Shown here piece after piece: positions 26,900 through 37,431 of a stretch of DNA of 64,000 nt; within the stretch, counting starts at the first letter, position 1, and every line of letters begins with the position of its first letter. The notes beneath the pieces were generated by a model. It made no database searches and was not told the origin of the DNA. It saw only the letters and a program-made list of their open reading frames with translations. The translations under genes and the position numbers were made by a program. Origin of the DNA: Pseudomonas canadensis. GTDB lineage: Bacteria > Pseudomonadota > Gammaproteobacteria > Pseudomonadales > Pseudomonadaceae. The stretch covers positions 310,001-374,000 of the forward strand of contig NZ_KI628539.1 in the NCBI RefSeq assembly GCF_000503215.1, given 5' to 3'.

Positions 26900-28345
26900 T
26901 CACGGCAGCGAAGCAGTCTTCTGACCGCCGCTAGGGAATACGTTGCGTGTGCAAATTTTCGCTTCGACTTTCTGCGCGGCAGCGCCCGCTTCCGGACCCT
27001 GCACTTCCACGGCCAGCAAGTTCTGCGAGGCCCAGTCTTCATCAGTGCGCAGTTCAAAGGCGAAACGCCCGTCTGTATCGGATGTTTCGGGTTTCTCGAT
27101 CTTGATGTCCTCGTGGCGACCGTTCATGTACCAGAGGGTGGCTTGCAGGGTTTTCACCGATGGGTCGGCGAAGCGGATATCAACCTGGTGATTGGCATTA
27201 CGCAGGTCTTTGTTCGAACTGTTCACCATCAATTCGTTCTTGCCGGGTTTCAAGGTGGTGCTGGCTGTCATCTGCGCGGGTTTGCCTTCGCAGCCGTTGT
27301 CCAGCAGCGACATCATCTGGCGGTAGATGGTCTCCTGATCCAGGCGATACAGCGGCGAGAATTCCCAGATGAGGATTTTCGGCGGGGTCTTCTGGAATTC
27401 GTCGCTGCCCAAGTACTGGATCATCGAGCCTTCCAGGCCACCGCCGGGGAAGGCGACGTTGAGGATGTCAGCACCGATTTCCTGTTCCAGGAACCCGGCG
27501 AAGTTGTAGTTCTTGCCGCTGTGGCTGGTACCGACCAGGGTGATCTGCGGGTTGCCCGAATCGCCGAACAGGTCGCCGTCGCCAGCCTCGCCTTTGGGCT
27601 CGGTGGTGAACTGGTCCATGTACTGGATCGCGTAGCTGGTGCCGCACAGTTGCCCGGCCATGTTGTGCAGGGTGCCGGTCTTGCCCATGCGCCCGGAGCG
27701 TTTAGTCTCGAATTCACGCTGTGGGATGCCGGCAAATTCAGGCATTGCACGCACTTTGGCGCCGACGATTTTCGCGGTGCGCTGGGCGCCATATGGCGTC
27801 CAGTGCTGGTCGCCGCGGAAGTAGAAATCGTGGGCCGGCAGCTCATCCGGCAGTTGCTCATTGGTCAACGGCGACAGGTCCGGCACCACGTAGCCCATCT
27901 TGGCGAAACGGCCGAGCATGGTCTTGTAGTTGCCCAGTGCCTTGTCGAAATCGAACTTGGCTTTTTCTTCAGGATTGAGCTTGTTGCGGTTCACCAGGCC
28001 GCGAGTCGGCTGGTAGACCACCACCAGTTCCACGCCCTTGGCCTTGAACGCATCGTGCAGCTGTTGCATGCGTTTGTAGCCGGACGGTGTGGTGTCGAAT
28101 TCGGTGCGTAAGTCTTCTTGGGTACGGAACAGCCAGTCGCCCTGGGCTTGCACCAGGGTGGTGAAGTTCTGCTGGTAGCGCGTGGTGTAGTTCTTCGCAT
28201 CGTGAGCGGCCGGGCACAGGCTGCAGCACGGCTCGGCGGTAAAGGTCGGCGCCTTGATTTCGTCGGCGCGTACGCCCTGGCTGGCCGCGAGCAGGCCGAG
28301 GGTCAGACCCGAGAGGCTCAGCAGTTTGATCATGTGTGGGTGCAT
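26900..28345 (-). CDS. algX: Alginate O-acetyltransferase AlgX
   Basis: 481 aa. The ATG at 28345 has AGGA 8 bases before it. Signal peptide at about 1-27, then an SGNH-like catalytic domain with Asp/His in YFRGDQHWTPYGAQR and the nucleophile Ser in LVGTSHSGKN, and a C-terminal carbohydrate-binding module. It acetylates the polymer and is part of the periplasmic complex with AlgG and AlgK. Cysteines in EPCCSLCPAAHD and CEGKP fit known disulfide use. Size matches the P. aeruginosa protein (474 aa). Confidence 0.95.
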   Translation of the reverse strand: MHPHMIKLLSLSGLTLGLLAASQGVRADEIKAPTFTAEPCCSLCPAAHDAKNYTTRYQQNFTTLVQAQGDWLFRTQEDLRTEFDTTPSGYKRMQQLHDAFKAKGVELVVVYQPTRGLVNRNKLNPEEKAKFDFDKALGNYKTMLGRFAKMGYVVPDLSPLTNEQLPDELPAHDFYFRGDQHWTPYGAQRTAKIVGAKVRAMPEFAGIPQREFETKRSGRMGKTGTLHNMAGQLCGTSYAIQYMDQFTTEPKGEAGDGDLFGDSGNPQITLVGTSHSGKNYNFAGFLEQEIGADILNVAFPGGGLEGSMIQYLGSDEFQKTPPKILIWEFSPLYRLDQETIYRQMMSLLDNGCEGKPAQMTASTTLKPGKNELMVNSSNKDLRNANHQVDIRFADPSVKTLQATLWYMNGRHEDIKIEKPETSDTDGRFAFELRTDEDWASQNLLAVEVQGPEAGAAAQKVEAKICTRNVFPSGGQKTASLP

Positions 28346-28356
28346 AAGGGTTATCC

Positions 28357-29916
28357 TCAGTCCTGCAATTCGGTCTGGCGTTCGACAGGGTCGATCAGCA
28401 CGGCTTTCTGCTGGCGCACCAGCAGGTCGAGAATCTCTTCCTGGCGATCGCCCAGCACGCCGTTGAAGCTGATACCGCTGGACTTGGTCGGCGCCAGCAT
28501 CGACACGCGGTACAGCTCAACGCTCAATGGCGAGTCGATGGACAGCGGCCCGCTGCCGTTACCCGCCAATTCACCGCCGACCACGATCAGCGAGACCTTG
28601 GCGTCGAACGGGTCGAGGGCGATGTCACGGTCGGTGTCGGTCAAGTCCTTGATGTGGCCGTACAGCCCGGTGAGGCCGTTGGCCATCGAGGTGTTTTCGT
28701 ACAGCTTGATATTCACGCTGTTACGCACCCGGATGCCGTGGCGACGGTTGGCGATCACCTTGTTGCCCCACAGCAGGTTGTCACCGCTCTCATAGAGGGT
28801 GATGCCATCGGTGTGGTTACGGTAAAACTCATTGTCGGCCACGATGTTGTTGACGCTGTTACGGTCGAGTACCAGGCCCGAGAGCTTGTTGTCGTAGCTG
28901 CGGTTGTTGAAGATGAAGCTGTCGTTCACTTCCCGGGAAATGATGATGCCGTGCTTCTTCTTGGTGCCGTAGACGGTGTTGTCCGCGATGATCAGGCCGT
29001 GGGAACGGTCATGGGGGTCAATGCCGTAGACGATGTTGTCTTTGTAGGTATTGCCCTTGATCACGAAGCCTGTGGTCTCGTAGCAGTAGAAGCCGTACCA
29101 CATGTCCGAGAACTCGGAGTCGATGATCCAGCCGGTCGGCTCCGCACGCTTGAGCACCTTGGCCATGTTCGGCGTGTACTGGGAAATACTCACCCCGTAC
29201 GACTTACTGTTGGCGTAGCCGAAACTGGCCATCTTGGTGTTGGAGATGTACGTCTCGGTACCGCCCCAGGCCAGCAGGAACGGGCGAAACTCCTTGGGCG
29301 ACTTGAACAGTGCCGGGCCGTTGGCCTTTTCGCTCCAGCCGGTGACTTTGGTGTCACGCACAAACAGCTGGCCATCGTTGATCAGGAACGAACCGGCTTC
29401 CTGGGACAGGCGCAGCTCCTGGGTCTTCTTGTCGATTTCCAGGATGCCCTTGCGGCCCACCACGATCGGCAGTTTGGCCACGAACACGCCCGGCGAAGTC
29501 TCGCTCAGGTACTGCTTGGGCACCTTGCCCAGCAGGTCTTTGAGGTTCATGTAGCCGTCGTCGACAAAGATCGCCTGGGGAATGCCGTGCTGGCGCACTA
29601 CCCACTCGGCCATCTTGTTGTCACCGCCGATGAAGTCCTTGAGGGCGTCTTCCTGCATCATGCGGCGGATGCTGATCTTGCCCGGCTTGCTTCTGACGAT
29701 CTTTTTTTCCATTGCCGCATCGGTGTAGCCCGACAGATCCGGCAGGGCCGGCTTGGCCATTTCCAGCGGCGCGGTCGGCGGGCTGGAGATGGTGTAGGTC
29801 TTGGCCTGTTGCAGCTCTTTGGCGATGGTTGGCGCCTTGACCGGCTGCGCGGTGTCGGCGAAGGCGGTGGCGTTAGCCATCAGCATCGCCGCGACCAGCA
29901 ACTTATGAGGTTTCAT
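28357..29916 (-). CDS. algG: Mannuronan C5-epimerase AlgG
   Basis: 519 aa from the ATG at 29916, with GGGAG 9 bases upstream. Sec signal peptide (LLVAAMLMANATAFADTAQ). The right-handed parallel beta-helix repeat region is at about 230-470, with the catalytic DPHDRSHGLIIADN stretch holding the DPHD motif of AlgG. Converts mannuronate to guluronate in the polymer in the periplasm. 14 bases between algE and algG genes. Confidence 0.96.
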   Translation of the reverse strand: MKPHKLLVAAMLMANATAFADTAQPVKAPTIAKELQQAKTYTISSPPTAPLEMAKPALPDLSGYTDAAMEKKIVRSKPGKISIRRMMQEDALKDFIGGDNKMAEWVVRQHGIPQAIFVDDGYMNLKDLLGKVPKQYLSETSPGVFVAKLPIVVGRKGILEIDKKTQELRLSQEAGSFLINDGQLFVRDTKVTGWSEKANGPALFKSPKEFRPFLLAWGGTETYISNTKMASFGYANSKSYGVSISQYTPNMAKVLKRAEPTGWIIDSEFSDMWYGFYCYETTGFVIKGNTYKDNIVYGIDPHDRSHGLIIADNTVYGTKKKHGIIISREVNDSFIFNNRSYDNKLSGLVLDRNSVNNIVADNEFYRNHTDGITLYESGDNLLWGNKVIANRRHGIRVRNSVNIKLYENTSMANGLTGLYGHIKDLTDTDRDIALDPFDAKVSLIVVGGELAGNGSGPLSIDSPLSVELYRVSMLAPTKSSGISFNGVLGDRQEEILDLLVRQQKAVLIDPVERQTELQD

Positions 29917-29930
29917 AGCGCAGGCTCCCA

Positions 29931-31418
29931 TCAGAATTTCCAGATCACGTCGACGAATGCGCGGTGCATGTACGAGTCGACGTTGCTGCCATAGGCGTCG
30001 CCCGGCTTGAATACGCCAGCACGAAAGCGCACCAGGGCCGACGGTTCGTCAATGGACTGGCTGAGGGCGGCCGGAAGCAGGCCGGTCTTGAAGTATTTGG
30101 TGACGACCAGGTCCATTTCCTGGCCCAGGTCTTTCTTGCCGTCTTCAAGCGGCAGGGAAGTGCTGGACAGGATCGCGCCGGTCACATCGTCGGTATTGTT
30201 CTGCACCGCGTCGATGCCGTTGCTGCCGACTGGCTTGTTGCCGTCGACACGCCAGAACTTGTGGTACACCAGGCTGGCGTCGTAGTCCTCACGCAGCTGC
30301 CAGGAACCGAACAGGCTCATGGACTGCATGTTGTTCATCTCGCCACGGAAGGCTTCACCGAAGCGATGCACGCGGGACTGGGTACCGGTCCAGTTCGAAC
30401 GGTTGCTTTGCAGGCCGTTCTGTTCGTACTCGGCGCTGGCGCGGGAGTAGGCCGCACCGACTTGCCACTGGGGATCAAGGCGCAGACGCACGCCGAGGTC
30501 GGTGGCCCAGCCGCTGACATCGTCGCTGCGCTTGGCGTTGGTCGGGCGGGTGCCGTCGGCGTTCAACGCGTTGACCGAATCACGGTCACCGCGCATGCCG
30601 GTGACGCTGGCCCAGTAGTTGACCGTGTTGGTGTTGCGCCAGTTGTAGGCGTCACTGTTGGCTTCGATGCCGAGCCAGCTCAGGTCGCCATTTTCACGCT
30701 TGTCCAACGAGTCGGTCGGTACACCGGGCTCCGGGTAGTCGAGCTTGCCGTTGTCATGGGTGTGGTGACCGCGCAGGCCGATCCACTGGCCGGGCGTCCA
30801 CTGGTAGGTGGCGTCGGCGTACAGGTGCTGACGGTCCTTGTCTTTGGGCGACAGCTCCTTGAGGTCAGTGCGGTATTCGCTGAAGCGTTCGGCAACGCCG
30901 ACGTTGGCCTTGAGCAGGGTGGTGTCGAAAGTCCAGTTCAGCGCTTCGATGTTGGTGTCGCGCCATTGGCCGTCGTCGTTGCGCAGGCGTTGGCGACCCA
31001 GCTTGAGGATCTCGCCAGGGTAGGGCGTGAAGCCGCTGTAGCCGACCCAGAACTCGCGCATGGCCAAGTAGTTTTTCTTGGTCTTGCGGTCGTTGTTGGT
31101 GGTCTGCTGGTTTTCGTCATCGGCCGACTGTTGCAGCGGGTCGGTCTCGATGATGTCGCTGGAGACCACGGCCTGGCCCATGGCGTAGGCGCTCCACGCA
31201 CCGCTTTCACCGTAGATCCAAGGGCGCAGGTCGAGGCCGACACCGTTGACGTCGCCGCCTTTCTGCGTGCCGAGGTCGCGGTCGTCTTCGGACTGCGCGG
31301 TGGCTTTGACTTCCAGGCCGAAGTTCTTGGCTTCGGTCAGCGCGGCCAGGGTCGGGCACGACCACAGCAGGGCGAAGGTCAGGCCGATGCCGGCCTTGAC
31401 GAATGGATTGAGCTTCAT
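29931..31418 (-). CDS. algE: Alginate outer-membrane porin AlgE
   Basis: 495 aa with a signal peptide (about 1-26, ending [11 protein letters not shown]) and a C-terminal aromatic residue (VDVIWKF), as for 18-strand outer-membrane barrels. Many alternating strands are visible. Exports alginate across the outer membrane with AlgK. The start overlaps the stop of algK (ATGA). GAGGAA ribosome site 6 bases before the ATG. Confidence 0.96.
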   Translation of the reverse strand: MKLNPFVKAGIGLTFALLWSCPTLAALTEAKNFGLEVKATAQSEDDRDLGTQKGGDVNGVGLDLRPWIYGESGAWSAYAMGQAVVSSDIIETDPLQQSADDENQQTTNNDRKTKKNYLAMREFWVGYSGFTPYPGEILKLGRQRLRNDDGQWRDTNIEALNWTFDTTLLKANVGVAERFSEYRTDLKELSPKDKDRQHLYADATYQWTPGQWIGLRGHHTHDNGKLDYPEPGVPTDSLDKRENGDLSWLGIEANSDAYNWRNTNTVNYWASVTGMRGDRDSVNALNADGTRPTNAKRSDDVSGWATDLGVRLRLDPQWQVGAAYSRASAEYEQNGLQSNRSNWTGTQSRVHRFGEAFRGEMNNMQSMSLFGSWQLREDYDASLVYHKFWRVDGNKPVGSNGIDAVQNNTDDVTGAILSSTSLPLEDGKKDLGQEMDLVVTKYFKTGLLPAALSQSIDEPSALVRFRAGVFKPGDAYGSNVDSYMHRAFVDVIWKF

Positions 31419-32806
31419 AGGGATTCCTCGCCGTCTTCTTCTTCCAGGGCGTGCAGTTGCAGCGTGCTCTGGGCCAGGGTGCCGCGCGCGGCCAGCTCCT
31501 GTTGCACCAGGCGTTGGCCTTGAGCGCGTTGCTCTGGCGTCAGCGGGGCTTCGAGCTGCGTGGCCAAGTCATTGGCTTCTGGCGTGTCCTGGGCTTTGGC
31601 CAATTGGCTGAAGACATAGGCATTCAATGGGTCGGGCTTGGTGCCCTTGCCTTGGGAAAACAACTGGGCGATGGCGAAATCAGCGCTGTTCTGGCCATTG
31701 CGCGCAGCGGTCAGCAAGTGGTCCAGGGCTTTTTGCGGATAGACCTTGCCCAGGTAGCCACGGCGGTAGATCTGGCCGAGGTAGTAATCGGCGGCGACTT
31801 CCTTGCCCACGGCTTTTTCGAAGTGGGCTTCAGCGGCCTTGGCGTCGGCCGGCACCCATTTGCCTTCGTAGTAGAGCTTGCCTAGCAACAGCTCGGCGCG
31901 CGGTTGGTCGGCGGCACGGCCGTTGTCCAGATACTTCATCATCTGGTCGACGTCGCCCAGTTCCGGGAAGTCGTAGAGCAATTGCGCCAGGCTGACCCAC
32001 GAAGCCGGGTAGCCAGGAGCGATTTTTTCCAGCAGGGCCTGGGCGGTTTTTTCATCCGTCTTGCCCAGCGAAGCGTCGCCCAGCACGCGTGCCACGCTAT
32101 CAACACGTTGTGCGGTAACGGTGCCACGGCTGTAGCCGGCTTCCATCTGCTTGAGCAGCTCGGCCTGTTTCTCAGGTTCGGCTTTTTTCTGGTAGACCGT
32201 GGCCAGCTCGACGTAGCAGATATCGGTGGTGTTCAGCGCGGCTTTACAGATGCGCTCCACATCATCCAGATGCTGGTCGTAGGTGTCCTGGGTGCGATAC
32301 AGCAGCACTTGGGCCAGGCCGGCTTCCGGGTAACCGGCGGCCTGCCACTTGCTGATCTGCTGCTGGGCATTCACGTTCGGGAAGCTGTGCGGGTATTGCA
32401 GGTACAGCATCGCCAGCGGGATCAGGGTGTTGCCTTCGCCATTGGCAAAGGCTTTTTTCAGCAGGCCTTCGGCTTCATGGTGTTCGGCTTCGGTGCTGCC
32501 AGGCTTGGCCACCAGCAGGCGACCGAGACGGGCCTGGGCGCGGGGCGAAGTGTCCGCCGCCGCACGGTAGGTGGCTTCAGCCTGTTTGATTTGCGCCGGA
32601 TCGCGGGTGCCTACCTGGATATCGGCCAGGCCCACCTGGGCCTCGCTATAACCCAGGTCTGCCAGTTGCTGGTAATTCTGCTGCGCGGTGACGGTGTCGC
32701 CACGTTTCAAAGCTTCGTTAGCCAGGCGTTGGTCGGGCAGGCCGGCGCAACCGGCGAGGGCGATGGCCAGCGCCAGGGGCACCGGCAGGTTTCGAAGGGC
32801 GCTCAT
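31415..32806 (-). CDS. algK: Alginate scaffold lipoprotein AlgK
   Basis: 463 aa outer-membrane lipoprotein with lipobox ALAGCAG and tandem TPR/Sel1-like repeats, visible as [32 protein letters not shown] and similar blocks. It localises AlgE and holds the periplasmic biosynthetic complex. Slightly shorter than the P. aeruginosa protein (475 aa). Ends in an acidic tail, EEEDGEESL, and its stop overlaps the algE start. ATG two bases from the alg44 stop. Confidence 0.95.
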   Translation of the reverse strand: MSALRNLPVPLALAIALAGCAGLPDQRLANEALKRGDTVTAQQNYQQLADLGYSEAQVGLADIQVGTRDPAQIKQAEATYRAAADTSPRAQARLGRLLVAKPGSTEAEHHEAEGLLKKAFANGEGNTLIPLAMLYLQYPHSFPNVNAQQQISKWQAAGYPEAGLAQVLLYRTQDTYDQHLDDVERICKAALNTTDICYVELATVYQKKAEPEKQAELLKQMEAGYSRGTVTAQRVDSVARVLGDASLGKTDEKTAQALLEKIAPGYPASWVSLAQLLYDFPELGDVDQMMKYLDNGRAADQPRAELLLGKLYYEGKWVPADAKAAEAHFEKAVGKEVAADYYLGQIYRRGYLGKVYPQKALDHLLTAARNGQNSADFAIAQLFSQGKGTKPDPLNAYVFSQLAKAQDTPEANDLATQLEAPLTPEQRAQGQRLVQQELAARGTLAQSTLQLHALEEEDGEESL

Positions 32807-32808
32807 GA

Positions 32809-33990
32809 TTAAAGACCCGCAGCCATGGCTTTATCGATCAGCCAGTTCAGCGAGGGACCACGGTCGCTGGTCACTTCCACCGGGCGGCCGGCGTAGGTGC
32901 TGTCCAGCGGTGCGTCAGGCTTGATCTGCACGCGGATGTCGGAGGACAGGTCGGCGCTGTTCAGGCTGGTGCTGCTGACGATGGTGCCGGTGCGAATCTG
33001 TTCTTCGTCGGCCACCTGGAAGCTCACCGGTGTACCTGGGCGAACGTCGGCGAACTGGCGATAGGTGAAGCGTGCTTCAACATTGGCCAGGCTGCCGCGT
33101 GGCACCAGTTGGAAGATCACGTCGCCTTTGTTGGCGTACTGACCGTCGGCGACCATTTGCTGGGCCACCACGCAATCGCACGGCGAGGTCAGGGTGCCAG
33201 TCATTTGCTTGCCGAACAGCTCTTCGACCTTGGCCGGTTGCAGTTGGTCTTCGTCCAGGTGGCCCTTGAGCACATCGAGCATGCTGGTGCTGAAGGTGGC
33301 GAGCGGCGCGCCTTTGGCGGCGATCGCATCACCTTTGAGCAGGCTTTGCACGGTGCCGTCGCGCGGCATGGTCACGTTCATGCCAGGTACGCTGACCAAG
33401 CCGGCCTGGGCATGGCTGACGAAATACATGCCGTACACCGATTTGAAGATGAAACCGAAGGCAGCCAGGCCGACGATGAAGATGCCTGCGCTGAACACCA
33501 CGGCGCGTAGACGGCCGGCGGCGCTCATGTTGCTACCGCCGTCCTTGACCTTGCGCGCCTTGGTGAAGTTGTCGCGTTGCAGGGTCGCCAGCACGTCGCC
33601 CATGGTCACGATATCGCCGGACAAGTGCGAGGTGATCAGGTGGCGCAGGGTGGAAATATCCTGGGGTTCAAGGTTCTGGAACTGGCAACCGGTGCGGCCG
33701 GTCTGGCGGTCGAAGGAGCGGATTTGCAGCTCCACGTCCATCGCCAGGCCCAGGTTATCGATCACAAATTGCAGGCGGCCCTTGTGCACTTCGCCGACGG
33801 TCAACGGCTGGGTCGAGGTGAAGGCCAGGCCACCGGCGGACAGGTCGATCACCCGGGCTTCGGTCGGCGTACGGTCAGTGTTGAAAAAGCGCAGCTTGGC
33901 CGGGATTTTCACGCGGGCATGTTGGCGCTGGGCTTCGGATTCGTGGACAACGTTGACGTTTGCTTGGCTATTCATGGTGTTCTGACTCAT
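32809..33990 (-). CDS. alg44: Alginate co-polymerase Alg44 (PilZ c-di-GMP receptor)
   Basis: 393 aa. The cytoplasmic PilZ domain, at about 20-125, has the c-di-GMP motif RQHAR (RxxxR) and DLSAGG (DxSxxG). One membrane helix at about 165-185, then a HlyD-like periplasmic domain. With Alg8 it is the c-di-GMP-dependent polymerase. AGGAG lies 9 bases before the ATG. Confidence 0.96.
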   Translation of the reverse strand: MSQNTMNSQANVNVVHESEAQRQHARVKIPAKLRFFNTDRTPTEARVIDLSAGGLAFTSTQPLTVGEVHKGRLQFVIDNLGLAMDVELQIRSFDRQTGRTGCQFQNLEPQDISTLRHLITSHLSGDIVTMGDVLATLQRDNFTKARKVKDGGSNMSAAGRLRAVVFSAGIFIVGLAAFGFIFKSVYGMYFVSHAQAGLVSVPGMNVTMPRDGTVQSLLKGDAIAAKGAPLATFSTSMLDVLKGHLDEDQLQPAKVEELFGKQMTGTLTSPCDCVVAQQMVADGQYANKGDVIFQLVPRGSLANVEARFTYRQFADVRPGTPVSFQVADEEQIRTGTIVSSTSLNSADLSSDIRVQIKPDAPLDSTYAGRPVEVTSDRGPSLNWLIDKAMAAGL

Positions 33991-34023
33991 AGGTGTAGCT
34001 CCTAGTTAATTCAGGCTTGGCTG

Positions 34024-35505
34024 TCAGACCATCATCAGCAACACGGCGACGAAAATGCTGCCGGCGGAGAAGGTCATGGTCCGAGACGACCAGGTGTTGA
34101 ACCAACGTTGAAAGCTGGCCAAATCGCGGGTCAGTTTGGTGTCCTGGCGGGTCCAGGACTGTTGATCAAGGCGGAAGAACACGTAGATCTTCACCAGCGC
34201 GCCCATGATCTGGTTGTAATAGAGAATCACCGGGTAGGCCGGGCCGATCTTGTGGCCGGAGCACGACAGCAACAGGGTGAGAATCAGGCGGGTGATGCCG
34301 ATCCACAGCAGGTAAGCGAGGATGAACGCGCCGCCGTACTTGAAGGTGGCGATGATCGCCACGGTCAGGCCGAGCAGGGAGGTCCACATCGACACACGCT
34401 GGTCGAACAGCACGATGCTGGTGAACAGGCCGAGGCGCCGCACACCCAGGCCCAGAGCGCGAGAGTTCTGGCGCAGGTTGTTGCCGTACCAGCGGAACAT
34501 CAGTTTGCGGCTGGCCTTGATGAAGCTCTTTTCCGGCGGGTGTTCCACGGTATTGATCGCGGCGTCCGGCACGTAGAAGGTGTCGTAGCCCAGGCGCATC
34601 AGGCTGAACCAGCTGGACTTGTCATCGCCGGTGAGGAACTTGAAGCGGCCCAGGCGCCAGTGTTGCAGCGAGTCGCTTTCCACGTCGGCGATAAAGCCGG
34701 GGTCGGTGACCACGCTGGCGCGGAACACCGACATACGACCGGTCATGGTCAGTACGCGCTTGGACAGGGCCATGGAGCACATGTTGATGTGGCGTTGGGC
34801 GAAGCGCAGTTTGTGCCACTCGCTCATGATGTAGCCGCCGCGCACTTCGCAGAATTCGTTGGTGGTCAGGCCGCCGACATTGCCGAACAGCTGGAACCAC
34901 GGCACGGTCTTGCGGACTACGCCCTCGGCGAGCACGGTGTCGCCATCGATCACCGCAACTACCGCTCGGTCATCCGGCAGGTGGCGGGAGATGGCGCGGA
35001 AACCGAAGGCCAGGCCATCACGTTTGCCGGTACCGGCGATACGCACGAAGTCGAGCTTCACGTGTTCCGGCGGGTTCATGCGTTCCCACAGGCTTTTCAC
35101 CAGCAGCTCATCGGACATTTCCACCAGCGAGCAGACCACGGTGGTCGGGAAGCCGCATTCGATGGCTTCACGGATCACCGAGCTGTAGACCTGCGCGGTG
35201 GTCAGCGCGTCGATACGGAAACTGGTGACCATCAGGAACACATGGGACGGGTCGGCCGCCTTGCCCAGCTTGCGCACTTTGCGGCGCAGGTGCGGGTAGA
35301 CGACATACAGGAACAGCATGCCGCGAAAGAAATGCGTAGCACCCATCGAGTAGCGCCAGATACCGACGGCGCCAATCAGGAAAATAAAATTCTTCGACTC
35401 CGAGTCGAACGTACTCGCCGGCAGCAGCAGCGCGAGTCCCATCAGCAGGCTGAGAAAGAACAGCCAGCCGGCGGATTGCATCAGTACATGTTTTAACTTG
35501 GACAT
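34024..35505 (-). CDS. alg8: Alginate polymerase Alg8 (GT2)
   Basis: 493 aa from the ATG at 35505 ([14 protein letters not shown]), chosen because other Alg8 proteins begin in this way; an ATG 9 bases earlier is possible. Family 2 glycosyltransferase with [13 protein letters not shown] (DxD-type), FLTGDDKSS and [12 protein letters not shown] as the substrate and acceptor motifs, between N- and C-terminal membrane helices. It polymerises mannuronate from GDP-mannuronate. 83 bases after algD, 33 bases before alg44. Confidence 0.95.
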   Translation of the reverse strand: MSKLKHVLMQSAGWLFFLSLLMGLALLLPASTFDSESKNFIFLIGAVGIWRYSMGATHFFRGMLFLYVVYPHLRRKVRKLGKAADPSHVFLMVTSFRIDALTTAQVYSSVIREAIECGFPTTVVCSLVEMSDELLVKSLWERMNPPEHVKLDFVRIAGTGKRDGLAFGFRAISRHLPDDRAVVAVIDGDTVLAEGVVRKTVPWFQLFGNVGGLTTNEFCEVRGGYIMSEWHKLRFAQRHINMCSMALSKRVLTMTGRMSVFRASVVTDPGFIADVESDSLQHWRLGRFKFLTGDDKSSWFSLMRLGYDTFYVPDAAINTVEHPPEKSFIKASRKLMFRWYGNNLRQNSRALGLGVRRLGLFTSIVLFDQRVSMWTSLLGLTVAIIATFKYGGAFILAYLLWIGITRLILTLLLSCSGHKIGPAYPVILYYNQIMGALVKIYVFFRLDQQSWTRQDTKLTRDLASFQRWFNTWSSRTMTFSAGSIFVAVLLMMV

Positions 35506-35588
35506 AAGCGTCATCCGAAGGTGATGAAGGCTCCCGGCTGCAAGCGCTGGGGATGGTTACGCTTGCAGCCCGGAACTGGCCGTTGCTG

Positions 35589-36905
35589 TTACCAGCAAAT
35601 GCCTTCGGTACGACCGCTCGTGCTGGTGGCCTTGGACATGAAGCCCACCAGGTCGATCACTTGCTTGCCGTGTGGTGCGTTCTGCGCCAGGGCGCGGAAC
35701 TTCTCATCGCGGTTGCCCAGGATGATCACGTCGGAGTTGTTGATCACGTCGTCGAAGTCCGAGTTGAGCAGGGACGACACGTGCGGGATCTTGCCTTCGA
35801 TGTAGTCTTTGTTCGCGCCGTGGACACGGGCGTACTCCACGTTGCTGTCGTAGATGCTCAGGTCGAAACCTTTGCCGATCAGCATCTCGGCCAGTTCGAC
35901 CAGCGGGCTTTCGCGCAGGTCATCGGTGCCGGCCTTGAAGCTCAGGCCCAGCAAGGCGACTTTGCGTTTGTCGTGGCTGGAGACGATGTCAAAGGCGTTC
36001 TGTACCTGGGACTCGTTGCTGCGCATCAGCGAGTTGAGCAGCGGCGCTTCCACGTCCAGCGAACTTGCGCGGTAGGTGAGGGCGCGCACGTCTTTGGGCA
36101 GGCACGAACCGCCAAAGGCGAAGCCTGGGCGCATGTAGTACTGGGACAGGTTGAGGGTCTTGTCCTGGCAGACCACTTCCATCACTTCGCGACCGTCGAC
36201 GCCGACAGCCTTGGCGATGTTGCCGATCTCGTTGGCGAAAGTCACTTTGGTGGCGTGCCACACGTTGCAGGTGTACTTGATCATCTCGGCAACGGCGATG
36301 TCCTTGCGGATGATCGGTGCGTCGAGTTCTTCGTACAGCGATTGCAGGACATCGCCGGAGGCTTTGTCGAATTCGCCGATAACAGTCATCGGTGGCAGGT
36401 CGTAGTCGGCGATGGCGGTGGATTCACGCAGGAATTCCGGGTTGACCGCGACACCGAAGTCGACGCCGGCTTTTTTGCCGGAACAATCTTCGAGGATCGG
36501 GATCACCACGTTGGCCACGGTGCCTGGCAGCACAGTGCTGCGTACCACTACGGTGTGGCGGGTGGCTTTATCGCGCAGGACAAAACCGATTTCGCGGCAC
36601 ACAGCCTCGATGTAATCGAGTTCCAGGTCGCCGTTTTTCTTGCTCGGCGTACCAACGCAGATCATCGACAGGTCGGTGTCACGGATGGCTTCGGCGAAGT
36701 TGGTGGTACCGCGCAGACGGCCGGTCTGGATACCCTGGCTCAACAACTCGCCCAGACCTGGTTCAACGATTGGCGATTTGCCCGCATTGATCAGGTCAAT
36801 CTTGTCCTTGGAGATGTCTACGCCAACCACTTCGTGGCCACGGGCAGACAGGCAACCGGCACATACTGCGCCAACGTAACCCAAACCAAATATGCTGATG
36901 CGCAT
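35589..36905 (-). CDS. algD: GDP-mannose 6-dehydrogenase AlgD
   Basis: 438 aa from ATG 36905 (MRISIFGLGYVGAVCAGCLS), with GAGG 8 bases upstream. Rossmann motif GLGYVG, then the catalytic Cys in FAFGGSCLPKDVRAL. Oxidises GDP-mannose to GDP-mannuronate, the committed step of alginate synthesis. Heads the 12-gene operon and has a long untranslated leader with a candidate AlgU promoter about 490 bases upstream. Confidence 0.97.
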   Translation of the reverse strand: MRISIFGLGYVGAVCAGCLSARGHEVVGVDISKDKIDLINAGKSPIVEPGLGELLSQGIQTGRLRGTTNFAEAIRDTDLSMICVGTPSKKNGDLELDYIEAVCREIGFVLRDKATRHTVVVRSTVLPGTVANVVIPILEDCSGKKAGVDFGVAVNPEFLRESTAIADYDLPPMTVIGEFDKASGDVLQSLYEELDAPIIRKDIAVAEMIKYTCNVWHATKVTFANEIGNIAKAVGVDGREVMEVVCQDKTLNLSQYYMRPGFAFGGSCLPKDVRALTYRASSLDVEAPLLNSLMRSNESQVQNAFDIVSSHDKRKVALLGLSFKAGTDDLRESPLVELAEMLIGKGFDLSIYDSNVEYARVHGANKDYIEGKIPHVSSLLNSDFDDVINNSDVIILGNRDEKFRALAQNAPHGKQVIDLVGFMSKATSTSGRTEGICW

Positions 36906-37125
36906 CGCATTTACCTCTTTGTCATTGAAGACGTTGTCATTGAAGACGGTATTAATCATGCCAAATAGATGGCGAGTTCATGTTTGCAAGCGTTACTGAT
37001 GCCACGGAAGTTAGGCGAATAGACGCCGACTTACCGCGTACAGGCATGTTAATTAGTGAGTGACTAACTATTGCACTCAAGTTGTGCGAAACTTGGCCTT
37101 GTTATTGGGGCTTGCCCTCAAATGC

Positions 37126-37141
37126 AGCCGGCCTTCCTGGG
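37126..37141. repeat. Short GC-rich hairpin in the algD leader
   Basis: CCTTCC-TGGG-GGAAGG within the leader transcribed toward algD; a 6-bp stem with a 4-base loop. No T-run follows on the minus strand, so it is not a simple terminator. Confidence 0.35.
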
Positions 37142-37289
37142 GGAAGGTGCCGACGCCAGTGCCGCAGGGTGCAGATAGAGGCTCTAAGCCTTTATTTATC
37201 AACACCTTGGGTGTCATCACTGACACATTTGGGTAAGCGCTGCCTTGGCCTGTAGGGGATAGCAATTCATCCTTATCGCCGCCCTCAAC

Positions 37290-37310
37290 TCATATCAGTT
37301 GATGATATGA
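37290..37310. repeat. 8-bp perfect inverted repeat in the algD leader
   Basis: TCATATCA and TGATATGA surround a 5-base GTTGA loop. It lies just downstream of the predicted start of transcription, and overlaps an alternative pairing ACTCAT (37288-37293) with ATGAGT (37314-37319). Could be an operator or a leader hairpin. Confidence 0.5.
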
Positions 37311-37404
37311 CCCATGAGTCAAAGTTGATGGGGCAACTTCGCTACTTCCTTGGGTCGTTATGTAAGTCATCTCTTACAGGAACAGAGAATTTCGTTACCG
37401 GTGG

Positions 37405-37431
37405 TATGAGCCGTGCGTTTAGACGAAGTTC
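37405..37431 (-). promoter_or_regulatory. algD: Candidate AlgU (RpoE-like) promoter of algD
   Basis: On the minus strand GAACTT (37431-37426), a 16-base spacer and TCATA (37409-37405) fit the AlgU consensus GAACTT-N16/17-TCnnA. The predicted start would give a leader of about 490 bases, in the same range as the long leader of P. aeruginosa algD. The motif lies in the only non-coding stretch upstream of the operon. Confidence 0.6.

Noticed and set aside
29964-31523. Forward frame of 519 codons opposite algE
   Set aside because: Antisense shadow of a beta-barrel gene; no signal peptide or domain.
35553-36968. Forward frame of 471 codons opposite algD
   Set aside because: Shadow of algD; no motif.
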